Assembly: GCA_012845835.1 (NCBI GenBank)
Contig: JABAKD010000020.1
Coordinates: 8,618,915 to 8,682,914 of the forward strand
DNA length: 64,000 nucleotides
Reading direction: 5' to 3'
Source: Undaria pinnatifida
Lineage: Eukaryota > Sar > Phaeophyceae > Laminariales > Alariaceae
A model generated the notes under the pieces. It saw nothing but the letters and a program-made list of their open reading frames with translations, did not search any database and was not told where the DNA came from. The first letter of the stretch is position 1, and each line of letters begins with the position of its first letter. Shown one piece after another: positions 23,750 through 33,560 of the stretch. The position numbers and the translations under genes were made by a program.

Positions 23750-24412
23750 TTAGGTGTGCCACCCGCCGTACCCGCCACGAACGGGTTTCCACCAAATTCT
23801 GGAGGTCGGACTCGGACTCGCCACCGGGTAACCCGGCTTTTCAGGGGACCAGAGCCGGGTTCACCAGGTACCCGGGTACCCGGACAATATACGGTCCCGT
23901 TTACGGTCGTCAAGCGGGCCTGACAAGTGGATGATAGGGTGTACTTCGATTGCATTTGGCGGATAGAACTACAATCGCCAAACGGCACCAGCTTTGCATT
24001 CTAATGCAGGATCCTCCCTCCGTTTTAGATTGAACAACCATTGCTATTGGAAGCTCTTCGTCGGGGGCTCAACCTTAAACAAGCTCGGTCGCGATGTAGC
24101 CCACGACCCCGGAAGAATACGTACCCATATATGTAAGGTGCTTTACTGCAGTTCAAGCGTTGTGCTTATTGGAGTGGACCGTTTCTTTCGTGTTTGAAAG
24201 GTGTCTGGAGGTTTTGCCAGGCATGCTGACCACGGGGACACGTTGCTAAACGGGTACCCGGGTACCCGGGTACTCGTTCGGGACGGGTACCCGGCCCGAA
24301 AAACCCGGCGGGTTTTGGGTCGGACCCGGACTTTGTAACGGGTAGGACCCATCCGGGTAAACTCGCCGGGTACCCGGGTCTGACACGAACGGGTGGCACC
24401 CGTAGTCCACAC
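23750..24412. repeat. Two GGGTACCC-rich arrays in inverted arrangement
   Basis: At 23750-23900 and at 24245-24412 the sequence is built from ACCCGGGTACCCGG-type words. The words GTGCCACCCG and CGAACGGGT in the first block match GAACGGGTGGCACCCG in the second in opposite orientation, so the blocks are probably the ends of one inverted structure. A third patch of the same words lies at 58600-58680. Each unit is itself palindromic (GGGTACCC). Confidence 0.65.
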
Positions 24413-24829
24413 ATGAGGATTTTCCGGAAAGGCTTCGTTTCATTCAAGTATTTACGTATCCACCCCGCGAGTATTTGGGGGGGCGGCATTCGGCACATAC
24501 CAGGTACCTGGTAAGAAATTACCGACTGACTTGCGAGCTTGTGAGGGATACCTCGCGGTTCTGTTGCGGGTGGTGCCGCTGCTGTTGTTACTGCTGTTGT
24601 TGCCACGGCAAGCGAATGAGGACGGGGAGGCCACGATAAATAACCACGACCAGCAAAGACGCGAGAAAGAAAACTACTTGCGCTTGTATGAACTGCTGTT
24701 CCAGGTTATAACTTGCGCTTGTAAGCTCATGTGTATACAACATTACCTAACGTGCACACGCGTACCAGGCATACACGCACTTCTGCTTCCGAGTACCACC
24801 ACAGAGCACAAACTAAAAGGGTCAAGAGC

Positions 24830-24930
24830 GAGCAAAACAAGGCAAGCAAGGCAGGCAAGGCGAGGCAGGCGAGGCAGGCGAGCGAGGCAGGCGAGGCAAG
24901 CGAGGCAAGCGAGGCGAGCAAGGCAAACAA
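24830..24930. repeat. Purine-rich tandem repeat (GGCAAGC / GGCGAGC type)
   Basis: Irregular tandem units of five to ten bases such as GGCAAGCAA and GGCGAGGCA fill this stretch. Translation gives an Ala/Ser/Glu/Lys pattern, but the sequence is simple and has no start or splice context. Confidence 0.75.
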
Positions 24931-25682
24931 AGTAAGCAGTAAGCTAAGCAGTACCCGAGGGTGAGGGTAACAAATAGATTTGGTAACTGCTGCAGATTCG
25001 TGCGGGATCCGACCTGCTCTGTGCTTGAAACAAGGTACTGGTGAGCTGGGTACCTGTCAGTAAGAAACAAGAAACCGACCATCCAACCAGACGACGAAAA
25101 TCGACGAGAGAACCTGCGATGCGCTTCCGAGATGCGTGGTCTGCGACGGCGGATAAACTACTGCTGAGTATTAGGCTTCAGCTACGCCTAGCCAAGGCGC
25201 ATGCAGAGCAACGTTGGACAAGTATCACACCAAAAATTATAGTCGTATCGTACTCATCAGCTAGCATCCACAGCAGGTCCTGTCGCTCAAAGAAACACGA
25301 AAGAAAGGCAGTCAAATCCGAGAAGAGGACCAGCGCATCGAAAAAAAAGGTTTGTGTAGGAATTAACTTGCAAATATATAAGATGACCACCCAGAATGCG
25401 GCAGTGGGATTGACGTCGCGAGTGCTGCTCAAATGTAGCCCATGAAAGAACTGGATGAGCTCACCAGATGTTGGGCTGTGCGCAGCAACCAGGATGGGAA
25501 TGTTGCAGGTTGCTGTTTGGGGTTTTTGCTGTTGGCGCTCTAGGCCCGGTATTCCGTTATGTAAATCCTTCATTTTCATGCGAACTCCTTCTCCTGAGCA
25601 ACAACATCATAGCCGACGCTGACTTTTTTGAGCTGTTCGGTGAATTCAACCCCAACACTCCACAACAGTTGGACTGTCTCAC

Positions 25683-27221
25683 ATGGACGGAGGAGCGGAC
25701 CCTACGAGAGGCTTGCCGATGTTGCCTCCTCCAGCTCCTACGTTCCGGGCTCCGACGAGGGAGAGCGTCCTTCTCCAGATGGGGACGAGGCCTTCATCTC
25801 TGACGACCGAGGAAGACCTGAGCTTCATGGATGCAGAGGTGCGAACTGTTTTTTGCTCTCGACACGGTCATTATGGCCCGCTGTGTTCTTGGGCCTGCCG
25901 TGTTGCAGCGCAAGCACGCTTGGTACGGGCGGTGTTACCCTCTTCTGTTTCCCCTGCCGTTGTGTGGTTGTGCTTCTGCCAAGTGGCTACTCGATTGTGG
26001 GAGGTAGTCGGAGATGTTGAACTCACGTGAGCGAGGCCATGGCACTGCATTTCCACTTTTTTGTCATTACTTGTAACAGGTACTTGTATGTTTTTCAAGT
26101 ACGGGGTGGGGTACAGCACCTGTAAATCAGTACACCTGCATCTACGATTCTTTTCACCAATCTGTTGTGCACGCTTTTGCGAAATTAAAAGTTTTGTCCC
26201 CAAGAATACATCAGCAGTATGTAGTACGCGGTCGGGTTTGTGAGCGGAGTCGCGCCAGAGCTGCAAGCCACTGCAGCTGCTGCTTCTCGAAAAGGTCTCG
26301 ACACGTGAGTAGTGTGTATGATCTCGCGGAGGCTCAGACACGGCCAGCGGGGCAGATGGTGAGAGACTCGGAACCTTGCGGCTCCGTAGAGCGGGGAGAC
26401 TTACCTGTGCTATTAATAATAGATGAACATAAAAAAGGCCACAAAGGAAATAGGCTGACAAGAGGCGAAGTAGTAAAGAACTCTCGTTTTATTTTGAGTT
26501 ACGTAGCTCGCGGCAGGTGACGCCGGCCCTTATGTAGCGGTTGGTTTACCCCCCAGGCCCCCAGGCGGGGTGATAATGTAGTAGCCGTGGACTCGGGCTG
26601 CACGTCTGGGGCTTCTGGCTTCCCCACGGCTTATGTGCTTCCCTTTGGGCGAATCCTCGGATATCGATCAAGCCCTCAGCCTGCGTGTGCACATTCATGT
26701 TGCTCGACGATTGCCCCACTCGATAACTTCGTTGTTGTAGTTGGTTGTTGAGTTGTTGATGCTGATCCCTGTGCTGCTGCTACCATAGTACGAATAGTCC
26801 TGCTACAAGTATCACACCACTATTAGTCTAATAGTAGTAGTACTAGTATATTCTGCCACTATTAGTACGAGTACGTATACTCTGCTGTTATTTTCGACTA
26901 CAACTGCTGCCGCTACTACTACGGCTGTGGTACTCCGTGCGTCTGTCACGCAGGCATCGCTTTCATGTGTTTTCATTCGCGAGGCTTCCGCCGTTACCCC
27001 GCCCTGTGCGGAGCTCTATAACAGACACCATTCCGCGTTCATTATCGACGGCGACGGCGGCGGCGGCTTTTGCCCGCCCAGCTGTCGGCCTTCTCTACTG
27101 CCTTCCTGCGTGCGCCAAACAGGCGCTCGAAAAATCCGAAAATTCAACGCGTCCGTTTTCATCACCTCTTTGCATGCGAGGGTGTGCCCAGCTCTCATCT
27201 ACTCGCATAGCTGATATCTGA
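25683..27221 (+). CDS. Tentative three-exon gene, unknown product
   Basis: This is a weak model. Exon 25683-25838 starts at ATG and ends GCAGAG|GTGCGA after 52 codons (phase 0); the product contains TTEEDLSFMDAE. The second exon would be 26225-26304 (after TATGTAG, ending GACAC|GTGAGT, phase 2) and reads YAVGFVSGVAPELQ, then ATAAAASRKGLDT. The third could be 26953-27221 (after GTCACGCAG), Ala/Ser/Pro-rich with a stop TGA. Phases agree and two donors are good. No family is recognised, the third exon looks compositionally poor, and a SINE begins 150 bp further on. I would expect the first two exons to be real before the third. Confidence 0.3.
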
Positions 27222-27364
27222 TCGCTGATCTTGTACTGGGTATTTGTCGGTTTTGATTTGACACGAACGGTATCCCGATCCAGTAATAACTGACCGCCTA
27301 TTTTTTACGTACCGTAGTCTTTCATTTGTTGTTTATGTTTTCGCCCATCCCGTCAATCTGTTGT

Positions 27365-27660
27365 CTTCACGCTTTTTGTTTCTCCTCCTCCCTCCCGAAC
27401 TCAAGACCCGGGGTCACACTAAGCGGGCTCTTATCCCCATTCCCCACTACTCGTACGGTACGCACGTTTTTTTGTTGCCGCGAGAAAGACTTCAGCACTT
27501 TCTTCCCTCGTCGACTCCCATCGAATTGTGCTTTACCCACGCTATGAATAAAGCGTTCCCGAAGGCAGATTTGAACCCTACTCCAACCTTGTTAATATAA
27601 TATGTATTGGTATTAATAATGTTCGAGGTTGACACTCGACCATCGGGGCGCCCGGTGCCT
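27365..27660 (-). mobile_element. Diverged SINE, minus strand
   Basis: Read on the minus strand, it has a tRNA-like head (GGGCGCCCCGATGG) and a B-box-like GGGTTCAAATCTG. A related body follows with GAGTCGACGAGGGAAGAAA, TGCTGAA, GTACCGTACGAGTAGTG and TGACCCCGGGTCT. Between the A and B box regions is a roughly 30-nt AT-rich insert containing ATTATTAATA. It belongs to the same subfamily as 31923-32345 and 32572-32905. Confidence 0.65.
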
Positions 27661-27718
27661 ACGCATTACATCATTATTTTGAAAAATAATCTTAACACGT
27701 GCTTTGTTTCACAGCAGT

Positions 27719-27838
27719 AGTCTGTGACCACATGATTTGTATCTCTGTAGGATGAAGAATCAGCACGGACCCTGGGTGTACTGATGATGTCGTTGGGGAT
27801 GATAGGCAAATAACGGTTTAATGTGAAGACAACACACG
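27719..27838 (+). repeat. Dispersed repeat family B, copy 2
   Basis: This is a good copy: GTCTGTGACCACA, TAGGATGAAGAATCAGCACG, CCTGGGTGTACTGATG, CGGTTTAATGTGAAGAC and AACACAC. It abuts the word CGTCAGCCGTGAG and then the LINE remnant. Confidence 0.7.
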
Positions 27839-27848
27839 TCAGCCGTGA

Positions 27849-28745
27849 GTTTGTACATTTTCGCCGTTCGGGCTTACGGTCTCCGAGGCAAAAACAGAAA
27901 TAATGTGCCTGGAAACCAAAGGCGGGGCGAAGGTGTCCTTCACAATCAGTGCAGCCGGCCAGGTATACAAACAAACAATCGAGTTTGTGTACTTGGGCGG
28001 GGCTATCACCGCAGACGGAGACCTTAGCATTGAAATATCGCGGCGTCTTTGGAGGGCCTGGGCGTGCTTCCAGCTGTACAAGGTGGAAATCTATGATCGC
28101 CCGGGTGTTCGCTTACGGTTGAAGGTGCGGTTGCTGAAAACTGAGGTGGTCGAGACACTGCTTTACGGTTGCGTGACCTAGAGCCCGAACAAGCCTGACT
28201 ATGACAGGCTTCGACGGGTTCACCACTCCATGCTCCTCCGATGCCTCATATGGCGGAATCGGGAGCGCGACGACCACACCCTATCGTACGCCCACGCGCT
28301 TGCCAAGACAGCTTCCGAAAGCATAGACGCGATAGTGCGCAAACGGAGGATATTGTTTGCGGGATTCGTAGCACGTATGGGGGAGAGGCGTCTGCCACAG
28401 AGGGTCATGTTTAGGGAGCTTGTTGGGGGTAAGGGCTACTCAGGGGGGCAAGAGAAGGACTGGATAGCTCATCTGAAGGAGGATATGTCGGTCTTTGGAA
28501 TGAAATTCGAAGGGTGGCGAAAGGCTGCTCAGAAGGCCGGCAGATGGTTTCGACGAGTAGAGGAGGGAGCCAAAGTTGTTCATACGGAATTGGCATGAAA
28601 AGGAGAGACGCAAAGCTGCAGAGCGACGCGCAAAGGCTGCGGCAGCGCCATCCACCGTCGGCACCTCTAAGCGGTCGGGGGGAGGGGGGAGGGGGGGAGG
28701 GGAGGGATGGGGAGGGGGGAAGGGGGGGGGAGGAGAAGGCGTCAT
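27849..28745 (+). pseudogene. Non-LTR retrotransposon (LINE) reverse transcriptase, 3' fragment, inactivated
   Basis: The reading runs from the late part of a LINE reverse transcriptase into its C-terminal region. Visible markers are FGLTVSEAKTEIM, VYLGGAITADGDLSIEISRR, KVRLLKTEVVETLLYG, then RLRRVHHSMLLRCL and KRRILFAGFVARMGERRLPQ, and HLKEDMSVFG. The element is 5'-truncated. It has one in-frame TAG at 28179-28181, at the position where such elements have Trp (LLYGCVTW), and a +1 shift near 28570 beyond which the frame continues as WHEKERRKAAERR and a Gly-rich end. Catalytic palm motifs lie in the missing 5' part. It is a dead copy. Confidence 0.9.
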
Positions 28746-29110
28746 TCCCAATAGACTGAAGTCTGGATCTGGCCATCATCGTCTTGAAACTTGTGGGCCT
28801 TTCAATGGCCGTCACAAGATAGCGTAAGACCGCCCTGACTTCTTCGCCATGTTGTGTTCTCTCCCCAGTGCCATTGATGATGCACTTGATACCCTCTATG
28901 AGCCCAATGCCCTCTTTGGTCAGTTCCTAGGGTCTGCTGGTACGACATTTTTTTTTTCTTTGCCTTTCCTTGCTTCCTCTTGTCTTGTCTTTTCTTGTTC
29001 CTCTTTGTCTTTTCTCTTCTTTCCTTTCCTTTCGCGTTTGTTCGCTTCCTTGTCTTTTCTTTCCTTTCCTTCGTCTTCTTTTCTTTTCTTTGTTTCCTTT
29101 TTCCAATTGA
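28670..29110. repeat. G-rich tail of the LINE followed by a T/C-rich simple tract
   Basis: Positions 28677-28730 are almost pure GGGGA-type repeats. From 28948 to 29107 the + strand is nearly pure pyrimidine (TTTCTTTCC, TGTCTTTTC types). The opposite strand is A/G-rich and stays open in two frames, giving Lys/Arg-rich products that I treat as simple-sequence artefacts. Confidence 0.7.
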
Positions 29111-29267
29111 CTTGCGTCTGTCGTGCGTATGCATAGTGATGGGTACTACGAACAATATATACGTGGTAGTCTTTCTTTGGCGGCAAGCGGTACCTGGTGT
29201 AGTCGGTTTTTGCAGGCGCGAGTAGTGAGACGTATGCACCAGTATGGACCTGGCTCATCGTAGGCTG

Positions 29268-29440
29268 ACTCCCGATTTCACTTTCATATGTTTCTGATGG
29301 AGGCATGAATTGCGTCAGCTGTGATATACGCGTGTACCACCTTTGGTTTCTCTGTGTTTTTTCGCTGGAGTGTTCCTCAGCTCCAGAGTGACTGGAGCCT
29401 GTCCTGTGACCACGGACTTGATTATGCGAGTTAATGTGAG

Positions 29441-29474
<34 letters not shown>
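29268..29474 (+). repeat. Dispersed repeat E, copy 1, ending in (AAC)n
   Basis: About 170 bp starting ACTCCCGATTTCAC and ending GAGTTAATGTGAG, then twelve AAC units. Copy 2 at 30457-30642 is roughly 90% identical and also ends in AAC units. The constant 3' microsatellite is typical of retroposed elements that use a simple-repeat tail. It shares CCTGTGACCACGG with the SINE 3' region. Confidence 0.8.
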
Positions 29475-29689
29475 TTTTCTAAAAGCATTTCAAGGACGTC
29501 AGCCGTGAGGTCGACGAATTTCGGGTCAATACTCATCTTTGCAAGCTGCGTTGTTGGTACTTGTAATACACCATGTGGGTGAGTTTGTTCTTAATGGGAG
29601 GGGTCCTATTCTTTTGTTGACAGTATATACCTGGTATATATATGTAAACATATTTTGTTTTTGCATTTTGTTCGTACATACCTAGGCCG

Positions 29690-30022
29690 GCGTCCGCAAT
29701 TTTTCTATTGTAAGCCGCGTAACTTTTGACTATTGAGGTCGAGGCCGTGGGTTCGAGCCGCGCAAGGGGCCCTTTGTTACAACTTGACCCGCCGACAGTG
29801 CGAGAGCGCGAGTTGGCGAAATTTAATGCAACTCGACGAACATAACAGCTGAAAAATGGGAATGTTGAACACTACACGCGATAAAAATGAAGGCACGTGC
29901 CGGGGGGGGCGAAGGGAAGACACCTGTGACATGTGAACACAGCTTGTCCAGAGGGTCGCTGAGGGTAAAAACCTCTTACGAGTTGAGCTGGAAAGAAAAG
30001 CGACGATTAAAAAATAGATAAA
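29690..30022 (+). mobile_element. SINE, copy 5 (subfamily with copy 3)
   Basis: The B-box is clear (GTGGGTTCGAGCC). The body has GCGAGAGCGCGAGTTGGCG, AACTCGACGAACATAA, CGCGATAAAAATGAAGGC, GAAGACACCTGTGACA and CACAGCTTGTCCAGAG. The tail carries CGCTGAGGGTAAAAACCTC and TACGAGTTGAGCTGG as in copy 3, then an A-rich end. The head upstream of the B-box is poorly preserved. Confidence 0.75.
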
Positions 30023-30456
30023 ACCAGGCATGAAGGAACACCTCGTGATGCTGCATGAATACCACCTTCCTTCTTACATTACCGTACCGTCACACCCCCG
30101 CTGCGGCTTGTCCCAGTAATATTAATATATATATATATGAAAATTATATAATTGGAGCTGTATTGTTGCGTGATACGAGTAGCCTGTGGTATCTTGGTGT
30201 AATAGCGCCAGGCGCCCCCAGTCTCCACGGTTGGCCTATTAAAACGGCTGCGGCAGAGGTCCGAGCAAAAGGCGCGAGGGCAGGGCTTTCGGGCGTGCAT
30301 CCTTGCTCTGCTCGTGGTACAGGTTATAACCGGTACCCAGCACTGGTGTACTCTTGTGTCTGCGTGCGTACCGTACGAGTAGCATCGGCAAAACTCTTGA
30401 TTCCGCACAGTTTAGTAGCTGCATGGTGTCATACGTGATCACAGGGTGTGATACGT

Positions 30457-30642
30457 ACTCCCGATTTCACTTTTATATGTTTCTGGTGGAGGCATGAATT
30501 GCGTAGGCTGTGATATATGCGTGTACCACCTTGGGTTGTGTGTGTTTTTCCCTGGGGTATTCCTCAGCTCCAGAGTGACTGGAGCCTGTCCTGTGACCAC
30601 GGACTTGATTATGCGAGTTAATGTGAGAACAACAACAACAAC
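30457..30642 (+). repeat. Dispersed repeat E, copy 2
   Basis: This is the partner of 29268-29474 with the same boundaries and a shorter AAC tail. An exact CGTCAGCTGTGAG word follows at 30732. Confidence 0.8.
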
Positions 30643-31324
30643 GTACTGCTCTACCGGAACTACTGCTGTGATACTTATGGCCGTACCTCGGGTCCTTGGG
30701 TACTTTTTAATATACTCCGTATATTGAAAAGCGTCAGCTGTGAGTACGACCGATTGAATTGCTGAACTTTTGTAAAACGAGATGCACGTGAGATCACGGG
30801 TATCATGGTCCTGTTCACCCGTTCGTTGGTGAGGATGGGGGCTCGCTGATTCAATTAATCCCTATACAACTAGAAATCCGTGTTGGGGGACAAAATTACT
30901 TGGATTTAGTATAGGGAGGGGTTTGGGGCCTCTAAAGGGGTTAAGACACGCTTGATGCACCTGATCTGTTCAGCAGTAGCGTAGTCTACCCGGTACTGCT
31001 TTTACCTGTCGTGTTCTTATTCTATTCGTTCTCGTGTTCTGTCTCATTTCTTAATCTCGTTTGTTACTGCCTGTTTCATTTATTTTCGCCGGCTTTCGTA
31101 TCCGGCACGACAGTCATTCCGTTGGCTTGCTTCGTTTCAGTTTGCGATGATTTTGGTTCTCTGCCTCCTGCGTCAAGGCACAGACCACTTTTCTTTGTTT
31201 TTTTACTGGTACTGCAAATAGTCTGGTTTGCTGGCTAGCATGTTTTTGGTTTTGCCCAGGTACTTATCGCGGTTGGCTTTGCATGGCCAAATCACCCCCT
31301 CTAGTTGCATGTGTGCCTGTCTCG

Positions 31325-31445
31325 TAGTGTGTGACTACAGAGCTCGTCTATCTTCGTGTGTCAGGCGTTAGCACGGACACTGGTTGGGCTGAATGTGGAT
31401 GAGTGGAAAGATCCAAAAGATCCGTTTAATGTGCAGAACACACAA
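31325..31445 (+). repeat. Dispersed repeat family B, copy 3
   Basis: A diverged copy: AGTGTGTGACTACAGAGCTC, TTAGCACGGACACTGG, GATCCGTTTAATGTG and AACACAC. It is immediately followed by a copy of element C. Confidence 0.55.
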
Positions 31446-31479
31446 GATTGTACGAAGTAAATTTTTCAAATGAAGAATA

Positions 31480-31700
31480 CACCTTATTAGCTGTGAGATG
31501 GACCGAAAAAAGATTTTTTTTATCAAAATTCAGCTTTGCAAGCTGCGTGTGATACTTCGATCGCGCGTGTTACGGGGTGTATACCCTCGCGAAGGATACA
31601 GATCGGTGACTCCCCTACTACTGCCAGGGTCAACAGGACTAAGGTGTTCAGCCTTGTTCTGCGCACGGAAACTGTATAACCCGCATTGAGGGGGACAAAA
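31480..31700 (+). repeat. Element C/F, copy 4
   Basis: This begins TTAGCTGTGAGATGG and contains AGCTTTGCAAGCTGCGTG, GATACTTCGATCGCGCGT, GAAGGATACAGATCGGTGAC, TCCCC and AGGGTCAACAGG. It ends GAGGGGGACAAAA. It has the same word order as 36303-36515 and as the minus-strand copies. Confidence 0.75.
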
Positions 31701-31922
31701 CCAGACACGTGTAGAATTCAGTATGCATGAAACAACGAGTGTTAAATGGTGAGTTAGCTTTTGAGTGGGCTACTTGGGTTTACCGGGTTTGTACGCAAGT
31801 TCCCGTGTACTCCCTGTATATGTGGCAGGTTAGCGGAGCTCCAGCCCAGGCCTGATGCTCGGGTTTTTAGTATTGCGAACTACCTGGGTACCGTTTTTTT
31901 TTTGTGTAAGTTGATGGTCATT

Positions 31923-32345
31923 GCCGGTCGCCCCGGTGGTCTACTTGAATCACAGATCATATACCTGGTATATAAGGTATTATTTAATGCCCTGGTACTG
32001 CTGTACCCTGTTGTGGTTACTCGAATGCTGCTGCTTGTTGTTACTAGTAATATTGTATTACTAGAGTAGGTTCTGGGGTTGTTCGAATCCCGCGTGGGTC
32101 GGACATCTGAGGTTACTGAGGTTACTTGCACAAATGAAGGTTAAAAATGAATCAGCTGCCCCTATTATCCGATTATGGCGGGGTGGGTAGTCGCAATTCG
32201 ATGCGAGTCGACGAGGAAAGAAAAAGCTGGGAGCCTTCTTGCTATAAGAATGGAGGCACGTACCGTACGAGTGGTGAGGGGGGAGAAGAGCCTGGTTAGT
32301 GGCCCTGGATCTAAAGTTGCGTCCAGGGAGGGAGAAACAGAAACA
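31923..32345 (+). mobile_element. SINE with an expanded tRNA-like head
   Basis: The head starts GCCGGTCGCCCCGGTGG at 31924, but the B-box-like GTTGTTCGAATCCCG lies more than 120 bp later. The insert between them is made of TACCTGGTA, CTGCTGCT and TACTAG-type words. The body resembles 32572-32905 (GATGCGAGTCGACGAGG, GAATGGAGGCACGTACCG, GTGGTGAGGGG). Confidence 0.6.
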
Positions 32346-32571
32346 ACAAATAGGGAAGATATATTCGTAGTTGTATGGAGCCTGGTCTACCACCCTGTCT
32401 TCCACAGCAGTTGGGATGAGCAAAAAGAAGAAAGAATAAAACGACCCTCAATTTCTTGTTATATCGTACGACCGAATTTCTGGACAAGCACAAGCGGGCC
32501 TCCTCTGTAGCGTATGCGACGGAGGAACTTATGGTATATTTGATCCCTATGATATGTACCTGATAGGGTAT

Positions 32572-32905
32572 ATGATGCCGGTCACCCCGGTGTTTTAGTG
32601 GTTACCCTCGAATACTATTAATACTAGCGTTGTTCCTTGAGTCCGATTCTCACGATGATGAGATTTGACTTTGTTTGCAGAAATGCAACGAAAAAAAGGA
32701 TCAACTGCTGAAAGCGCCTAGCAGCGTGGGTAGGTACAAGTCGACGCGAGTCGACGAGGGAAGAAAATGCTGAACTTTTCTCGCGATAAAATGAAGGCAC
32801 GTACCGTAGTGGGGAGGGGGGAGGAGGGCCTGCTATGTGACCCCGGATCAGAGTTACTACTGGGAGGGAGCATGAGAGTGGCGCGAGGATAATGAATGGC
32901 ATGAA
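32572..32905 (+). mobile_element. SINE, same subfamily as 27365 and 31923
   Basis: The head is TGCCGGTCACCCCGG, with A-box-like TTTAGTGGTTACCC and B-box-like TGAGTCCGATTCTC. They are separated by an AT-rich insert containing TACTATTAATACTAG. The body has CGACGCGAGTCGACGAGGGA, TCTCGCGATAAAATGAAGGC, ACGTACCGTAGTGGGG and TGTGACCCCGGATC. An (AAC)n tract follows at about 32985-33013. Confidence 0.7.
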
Positions 32906-33349
32906 GAAAAAGGATGGATAATTATTAATGTTGCAAGGATGCTAGGCGTTCTGGACGCTGGATGCCGCTGAGTATGCCAAAATACAACAAATAACAACAA
33001 CAACAACAACAACATTATATGGAGACCAGCAACATGGAAGTGGAGGAGGTGCAAGGCCTTGCGAACGCTTGTCATAGCCCATCGCAGTGGGCCAAACTCT
33101 TCGGCGGCGCCGGCGACTGCTGCACCGGTACTCAGGGCTTCATGTGTGTTTGCGGCAGACCACACCCGTGCTTCCTACTTCTCCAAAGGATGTCTCCTAC
33201 TTTTCCAAAGGATACCACAGCACAGCTCACTGACAAGCCAACGCAAGCGTCTGCCACCTAGACTTCCACAGCAGGGCCCGTCGACAAGCCGGGCACGGCG
33301 CCTGCTGCCGAGCCCCCCGCGACAAATGTGCAAGCTGCTTAATGCTATC

Positions 33350-33560
33350 ACACCCATTTCCCACACCTCCACTTGCTTGGAGAGTGGCAACAATACCCCC
33401 AACCACTACTACCACACCCCTTGTTACCAAACACCTTGCCGCCTTCCTGGAGTGTGGCAGCAACACCTCCAACCACTTTTTGTCACCACACCCCTTTTAT
33501 CACACCCCTACCTGCTTGGAGTGTGGCAGCCAAACTTCTTTGCGACTACACACCACACTC
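33350..33560 (+). repeat. Imperfect tandem repeat, about 70-80 bp unit
   Basis: The word group TGGAG(A/T)GTGGCA followed by ACCAC and CACACCCC recurs three times (near 33378, 33450 and 33516) with variable spacers. Translations in all frames run open but read as low-complexity His/Thr/Pro strings. Confidence 0.6.

Noticed and set aside
28802-29306. Minus-strand Lys/Arg-rich frames that look like a nuclear protein
   Set aside because: They are translations of a T/C-rich simple tract; two different frames are equally open.
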